From Maricurvus nonylphenolicus (GTDB taxonomy: Bacteria > Pseudomonadota > Gammaproteobacteria > Pseudomonadales > Cellvibrionaceae), in NCBI RefSeq assembly GCF_042854845.1, contig NZ_AP031498.1, positions 1,302,001-1,366,000 of the forward strand: a stretch of 64,000 nucleotides of DNA, read 5' to 3'. The translations under genes were made by a program, and so were the position numbers. This document shows, in pieces, positions 60,167-64,000 of the stretch (positions are counted from its first letter, which is position 1; each line of letters starts with the position of its first letter). Below the pieces are notes generated by a model, which was given only the letters and a program-made list of their open reading frames with translations, ran no database searches and was not told the origin of the DNA.

Positions 60167-61149
60167 TAACCGAAGTTCATGACGTGTTGCACACTGCGAA
60201 TAATGTCTTCAGTTTGTGGCAAGTAATAATGCTCGTTTTGGAATAGCGGCATAATGGTGTCATAGCCAGTGACGCGTACGACCGGCGCTTTTAAATCCAA
60301 CAGTGAGCATTCAGCCAGGTTGGCAGAGATTTCTGCACCGGCACCAAAGCTGCGCGCGGCTTCATGCACAATCACACAGCGTCCGGTTTTACCGACAGAG
60401 GCTTTGATGGTGTCCATATCCAGTGGCTTGATCGTGGCGACATCGATCACTTCGGCTTCGATGCCTTCAGTGCTTAATTGTTCGGCGGCTTGCAGTGTTT
60501 CGCTGATGCTGGCGCCCCAGCTAACCAAGGTAATATCTCTGCCTTCGCGCAGGGTAAAGCAGGTGTCCAGCGGCAGGGCTTCACCGTTATTGTCCAGTGG
60601 GTGTTTTACGGCACGGTAAATCCGTTTGGGCTCTAAAAACACTACTGGATCGGGATCGCGCATGGCTGCAAGCAATAAACCGTAGGCGCGTTTGGGCGAG
60701 CTGGGAATTACCACGCGAATTCCCGGGATATGGGCCAACATGGCTTCGGTACTTTCCGAGTGATGTTCCGGTGCGTGAATACCGCCACCAAAGGGGGCGC
60801 GAATCACCAGGGGGCAGGTTAAGCGCCCGCGAGTGCGGTTGCGCATACGCGCTGCCTGGCTGACCAGTTGTTCAAAGATGGCGTAGATAAAACCCATAAA
60901 CTGGATTTCGGCAACGGGTTTTAAACCCTGGGTAGCCATACCGATAGTCACGCCGGCAATTAGGGTTTCGGCCAGTGGTGTATCAATCACGCGGGTGTGG
61001 CCATAGGTTTCCTGTAGGCCTGCGGTTGCGCGAAACACACCGCCGTTTGCGCCAATGTCTTCGCCCAGCAGTACCACGTTTTCGTCGTGCTGCATTTCAT
61101 AGGCAAGCGCCATATTCACTGCATCCAACAAGGTCGCTTCATTACTCAT
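60166..61149 (-). CDS. E1 beta subunit of branched-chain 2-oxoacid dehydrogenase
   Basis: A 327-residue transketolase-like E1beta: LLGEDIGANGGVFRATAGL, DTPLAETLIAGVTIGMATQGL, RAPFGGGIHAPEHHSES, VIPSSPKRAYGLLLAAMRDPDPVVFLEPK. With E1alpha it decarboxylates branched-chain 2-oxoacids using thiamine diphosphate. It overlaps the E1alpha stop by eight bases. Confidence 0.94.
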   Translation of the reverse strand: MSNEATLLDAVNMALAYEMQHDENVVLLGEDIGANGGVFRATAGLQETYGHTRVIDTPLAETLIAGVTIGMATQGLKPVAEIQFMGFIYAIFEQLVSQAARMRNRTRGRLTCPLVIRAPFGGGIHAPEHHSESTEAMLAHIPGIRVVIPSSPKRAYGLLLAAMRDPDPVVFLEPKRIYRAVKHPLDNNGEALPLDTCFTLREGRDITLVSWGASISETLQAAEQLSTEGIEAEVIDVATIKPLDMDTIKASVGKTGRCVIVHEAARSFGAGAEISANLAECSLLDLKAPVVRVTGYDTIMPLFQNEHYYLPQTEDIIRSVQHVMNFG

Positions 61150-62233
61150 ACTGACCTCCCTGTGCTTTTTGTTTTACCTGCTCGTATTGCGCCTGATAGG
61201 GCTTGGGCAGTTCGGCATACAAATAATCGAACATGGCTTCAGGCGGTTGTGGTGGGGTTTTTAAATAGGTTTCCACGGCGGCCTCAACCATTTGCTGGCA
61301 CTGCTGTTGCAATGCCACTTCGTCATCTTCGTGCCAAAGATCGGCGCGATTTAAGTATTGTTGCAGGCGTTTAATGGGCTCTTGCTGCCAGGCGCGATTG
61401 ACTTCTTCGGCACTGCGGTAACGGCTGGCATCGTCGGCGGTGGTGTGATCGCTGAGTCGATAACTCACCGCTTCAATCAGTGATGGGCCTTTACCTGCAC
61501 GTGCCCGTTCTACGGCACGTGAGACACTGTCGTAAACGGCTATCAAATCATTGCCGTCGATTTTCTCGCCGGGTACGGCAGCGGCTTGCCCCTTATCGGC
61601 AAGATCAGCTAATCCGGACTGTAAATGACGGGGAGTGGAGATGGCCCATTGATTGTTGTTAATAATAAATACCAGTGGCAGTTTCCACAGTCCGGCCAGG
61701 TTGAGTGCTTCGAGAAAATCGCCTTTTGAGGTGGCACCATCACCCAGGGTGCAGACGGCTACGCGAGGCTGTTTACGAATTTTGAAGGCACTGGCAATCC
61801 CGGCGGCATGGCCGCACTGGGTGGCGATAGGCACGCAGTTGGGTAAATCTTCGCGGCAGTTTGCGTAGTCGCTGCCGCGTTCATCGCCGCCCCAGTAGCG
61901 CAGAATATCCACCATAGTCACGCCGCGTACCAGTTGTGCGGCCTGATCACGGTAGTAGGGAATAAACACATCTTCTTTGCGCATGGCCTGGGCCAGTCCA
62001 ACACCAATGGCTTCCTGCCCCAGGCAGGATGGATAGGTGCCCATTTTACCGGTGCGTTGCAGCGCGATGCACTTGGTATCAAACACGCGGGTTAACACCA
62101 TACTTTTGTAACTTTCAATCAGGCGGTCGCCATCTTGGGCCCACTGTGGCCATTGACCGCTGGCTTTGCCGTCTACCAGTAAAAACTGGTGGCTTTCAAG
62201 ATCAGTGGACGGCGTGTGGGTTTGAAACTGCAT
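61142..62233 (-). CDS. E1 alpha subunit of branched-chain 2-oxoacid dehydrogenase
   Basis: A 363-residue E1alpha with thiamine diphosphate motif LGDGATSKGDFLEALNLAG and INNNQWAIS, plus YRLSDHTTADDASRYR, the phosphorylation-loop segment typical of branched-chain enzymes. AGGAGA/AGGAC just before the ATG at 62233 fixes the start; it overlaps the dehydrogenase gene by 32 bases, so the two are translationally coupled. No E3 gene lies in the window. Confidence 0.94.
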   Translation of the reverse strand: MQFQTHTPSTDLESHQFLLVDGKASGQWPQWAQDGDRLIESYKSMVLTRVFDTKCIALQRTGKMGTYPSCLGQEAIGVGLAQAMRKEDVFIPYYRDQAAQLVRGVTMVDILRYWGGDERGSDYANCREDLPNCVPIATQCGHAAGIASAFKIRKQPRVAVCTLGDGATSKGDFLEALNLAGLWKLPLVFIINNNQWAISTPRHLQSGLADLADKGQAAAVPGEKIDGNDLIAVYDSVSRAVERARAGKGPSLIEAVSYRLSDHTTADDASRYRSAEEVNRAWQQEPIKRLQQYLNRADLWHEDDEVALQQQCQQMVEAAVETYLKTPPQPPEAMFDYLYAELPKPYQAQYEQVKQKAQGGQYE

Positions 62234-63305
62234 GTCCTTTCTCCTGTGGCCATTGATGTTGTGAATGAGGCGATGCCTGGTTACCGCGAATATAGAGTTT
62301 GGCTTCGGCAAGCTTGTTGGCAATCACATTGGTGGCCTGCTGGCTGTGTTCGGATTGAGTAAAGATATCCGACAGGGTGACACCAATATGATCTACCTGT
62401 TTGGCAATGGCGCTGTCGTCCATATGGCGGTGATGCATGGAGGCGAAGATTAAACCGCCAGCATTGATGGCAAAGTCCGGGGCATAGAGAATATTGCGTT
62501 CGTGTAACGCATGGCCCCAACGCTCATCACTTAATTGGTTGTTGGCAGAGCCAGCAATCACTTTGCAGTTAAACTGACTGATGGTGCTGGCATTGACCAC
62601 ATTGCCCAGCGCACAAGGTGTGAGTACGTCACAATCGAGACTGAAAAAGTCTTCCGGGGCAATCGGGGTGGCTTTAAATTGATCACAAACGGCTTCGACT
62701 TTTTCTGCGTCAATGTCGGTCACACTTAAGCGAGCACCGGCTTTGGCCAGGTGTTCGGCAACGGATTGGCCGACACTGCCGAGGCCCTGAATGGCAACGT
62801 GGATGTCCTGCATATCGGTGCGTTGTAGTCGGTGTTTGACCGCACTTTTTATACCGGCGACAACGCCTTGAGCGGTATAGGGAGATGGATTGCCCGACAG
62901 GGTGGTGCTGGTGACAAAACGGGTACGGCCGGCAATGATATCCATATCGTCGGAAGTAGTACCGCTGTCGACTGCGGTCAGGTAGCGGCCGCCCAACTCT
63001 TCAATAAAATCACCAAAGGCTTCAAACAGGGCGCGTCTGTCCTTGAGGTTTTTGGGTTTCATAATCACGGCTTTACCGCCACCCTGCGGAATATCAGCCA
63101 GGGCGGCTTTGTAGCTCATGCCTTTGGCCAGCAGTGCGGCATCTTTTACGGCCTGATCAGTATTGGGGTATTCGATAAATCGGCAACCGCCGAGTGCAGG
63201 CCCGTGTTTGGTGCTGTGAATGGCGATAATGGCTTTCAGGCCAGTGTGAGGGTCGTGCTTAAAATGCAGGTCGCACAGGCGTACCTGTTGCATGAGGTCG
63301 AACAT
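62202..63305 (-). CDS. Leu/Val/Phe-type amino acid dehydrogenase
   Basis: A 367-residue dehydrogenase of the Glu/Leu/Phe/Val family. Active-site segment: GPALGGCRFIEYP, KGMSYKAALADIPQGGGKAVI with both family lysines. NAD-binding: VAIQGLGSVGQSVAEHLAKAGA. Also YAPDFAINAGGLI. It oxidatively deaminates branched-chain amino acids to 2-oxoacids, the substrates of the E1/E2 complex that follows. GGGAG seven bases upstream favours the ATG at 63305 over the one at 63311. Confidence 0.93.
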   Translation of the reverse strand: MFDLMQQVRLCDLHFKHDPHTGLKAIIAIHSTKHGPALGGCRFIEYPNTDQAVKDAALLAKGMSYKAALADIPQGGGKAVIMKPKNLKDRRALFEAFGDFIEELGGRYLTAVDSGTTSDDMDIIAGRTRFVTSTTLSGNPSPYTAQGVVAGIKSAVKHRLQRTDMQDIHVAIQGLGSVGQSVAEHLAKAGARLSVTDIDAEKVEAVCDQFKATPIAPEDFFSLDCDVLTPCALGNVVNASTISQFNCKVIAGSANNQLSDERWGHALHERNILYAPDFAINAGGLIFASMHHRHMDDSAIAKQVDHIGVTLSDIFTQSEHSQQATNVIANKLAEAKLYIRGNQASPHSQHQWPQEKGHAVSNPHAVH

Positions 63306-63550
63306 GGTCATACTCCCGTTTCCACACAGGCCCTGAATCACCGCGAGTCACACTTTTGATGTGCTGCGTAAGACAGCGGCCTACCACAAGGATTGCTTGT
63401 CTCTGGTTTCGGTAAGAGCCTGTCAATATTAGGCAGGAATGACAGGTTCTGTAGTAAGTATAGAAGTAGACAACGGTTATAGGCTGAAGGTTTTAGATAA
63501 AGACGTTATATAATAGGCAGGTAATCAAGAGCATTGGCTATGGGATAAAT
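63306..63550. other. divergent intergenic region
   Basis: 245 bases between the amino acid dehydrogenase and the serine hydrolase genes. No open frame or clear promoter boxes seen; a repeated AT-rich ATAGGC-like motif is present near 63480-63515. Confidence 0.4.
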
Positions 63551-64000
63551 ATGGGTGAATTGGTCGAAGTGAAGGGTGTTTGTCCTTCAGAATTTGAAAC
63601 TGTTAGGACGGCCTTTGTCGAAAACTTCGAAAAATATGGTGATTTAGGAGCGTCAGTTTGTGTTGTTCGCGATGGCGAGATACTCGTCCATTTGTGGGCT
63701 GGCAGTCGTGATAAAGCGCAAACGTTACCCTGGCAGCAGGACACTCAAGTCAACATCTTTTCGGCGGGCAAGCCCCTTGTCGCCGTTACCGTATTGCAAT
63801 TGGCCGCTGCCGGTAAGCTGGATCTTGATCTGCCGATTGCACACTACTGGCCTGAATTTGGCCAGCAGGGCAAAGATAGCATTACCACCCGTCAGGTACT
63901 GTGCCATCGCTCTGGTATCAACGCTTTTCATCCGCGCTTGCAGGATGAAGATATCTACGACTGGGCCAGGATGATAGGTTACCTGGAAGCTGAGACTCCC
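63551..64000 (+). CDS. serine hydrolase, beta-lactamase/EstA family (C-terminus cut by window edge)
   Basis: The first 150 residues of a class C beta-lactamase-fold serine hydrolase (carboxylesterase EstA-like). The catalytic SxxK is visible as FSAGKPLVAVTV (Ser-Ala-Gly-Lys, about residues 74-77), preceded by SVCVVRDGEILVHLWAG and followed by LDLDLPIAHYWPEF and LCHRSGINAF. No signal peptide, so probably cytoplasmic. The ATG at 63551 is used because the ATG at 63540 meets a stop after one codon. The frame stays open to the end of the window. Confidence 0.85.
   Translation, partial: MGELVEVKGVCPSEFETVRTAFVENFEKYGDLGASVCVVRDGEILVHLWAGSRDKAQTLPWQQDTQVNIFSAGKPLVAVTVLQLAAAGKLDLDLPIAHYWPEFGQQGKDSITTRQVLCHRSGINAFHPRLQDEDIYDWARMIGYLEAETP

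Overview
The window looks like the chromosome of a free-living, probably marine, gammaproteobacterium. The gatCAB–mreBCD–maf–rng–yhdP block has a Pseudomonas/Cellvibrionales-like layout, there is a PA4642-family protein, a CysZ and large TonB receptors, and one lipoprotein has a long polyserine tract of the kind known from Saccharophagus, Teredinibacter and Cellvibrio. The taxonomic call is inference. I see no rRNA, tRNA, CRISPR array, insertion sequence or phage gene.

Layout. (1) 1-14272, minus strand: thirteen consecutive genes that look like an envelope-spanning machine. They are a TPR protein with a TonB-like C-terminus, a polyserine lipoprotein, a BON-like lipoprotein, a membrane-anchored TPR/PEGA protein, a membrane-anchored PEGA/SUMF1-fold protein, a small exported acidic protein, a MotA/TolQ/ExbB-type channel, an Hsp70-like/FHA-like cytoplasmic protein, two membrane-anchored coiled-coil von Willebrand A proteins, two more lipoproteins and an M48 metalloprotease (cut by the window edge). 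I know no named system with this content, and it is the best candidate here for something undescribed. (2) 14860-17999, minus: a bufferin-type copper RiPP operon (DUF2282 precursor, DUF692/MNIO enzyme, DUF2063 partner) that carries its own ECF sigma factor and a membrane anti-sigma-like protein. (3) 18261-25896, plus: a Mo-hydroxylase of the isoquinoline oxidoreductase type (iorA/iorB-like), followed by its maturation factors XdhC and MocA, then a LOG-family protein, a TatD nuclease and a fused CsdA-CsdE cysteine desulfurase. (4) 26054-28080: YtfJ, a crotonase and a Pmp3/YqaE protein, separated by strong terminators. (5) 28136-35667, minus: two TonB-dependent receptors with a FecI/FecR pair. 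An identical two-box ECF-type promoter precedes both fecI and the second receptor. (6) 35822-38435: the AmmeMemoRadiSam trio, with memo/ammecr1 divergent from the radical SAM gene. (7) 38436-39033: a gene-free stretch with two very long palindromes that share a loop, plus a short REP palindrome. (8) 39034-44926: an HvfX-like DoxX protein, RhlB, a two-receiver diguanylate cyclase, CysZ, an HDOD protein and a PA4642-family protein. (9) 44968-53106: gatCAB divergent from mreBCD-maf-rng, with mreC apparently starting at ATT. (10) 53395-58946: yhdP, a nitrilase-family amidase and an exported MsrB. (11) 58952-63305, minus: a branched-chain amino acid operon (amino acid dehydrogenase, then E1alpha, E1beta and E2 of the branched-chain 2-oxoacid dehydrogenase; no E3 here). 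(12) 63551-64000: the start of a beta-lactamase-fold serine hydrolase.

How they work together: the copper RiPP operon and the distant HvfX-like gene probably serve copper handling. IorAB, XdhC and MocA form a complete Mo-hydroxylase module apart from its electron acceptor. FecI/FecR and both receptors appear to be one uptake regulon. The amino acid dehydrogenase and the E1/E2 genes would take Leu/Ile/Val to acyl-CoA. Start codons were moved from the longest open frame wherever a Shine-Dalgarno sequence, signal peptide, promoter or upstream stop argued for it. All functional calls come from motifs read by eye; no database search was possible.
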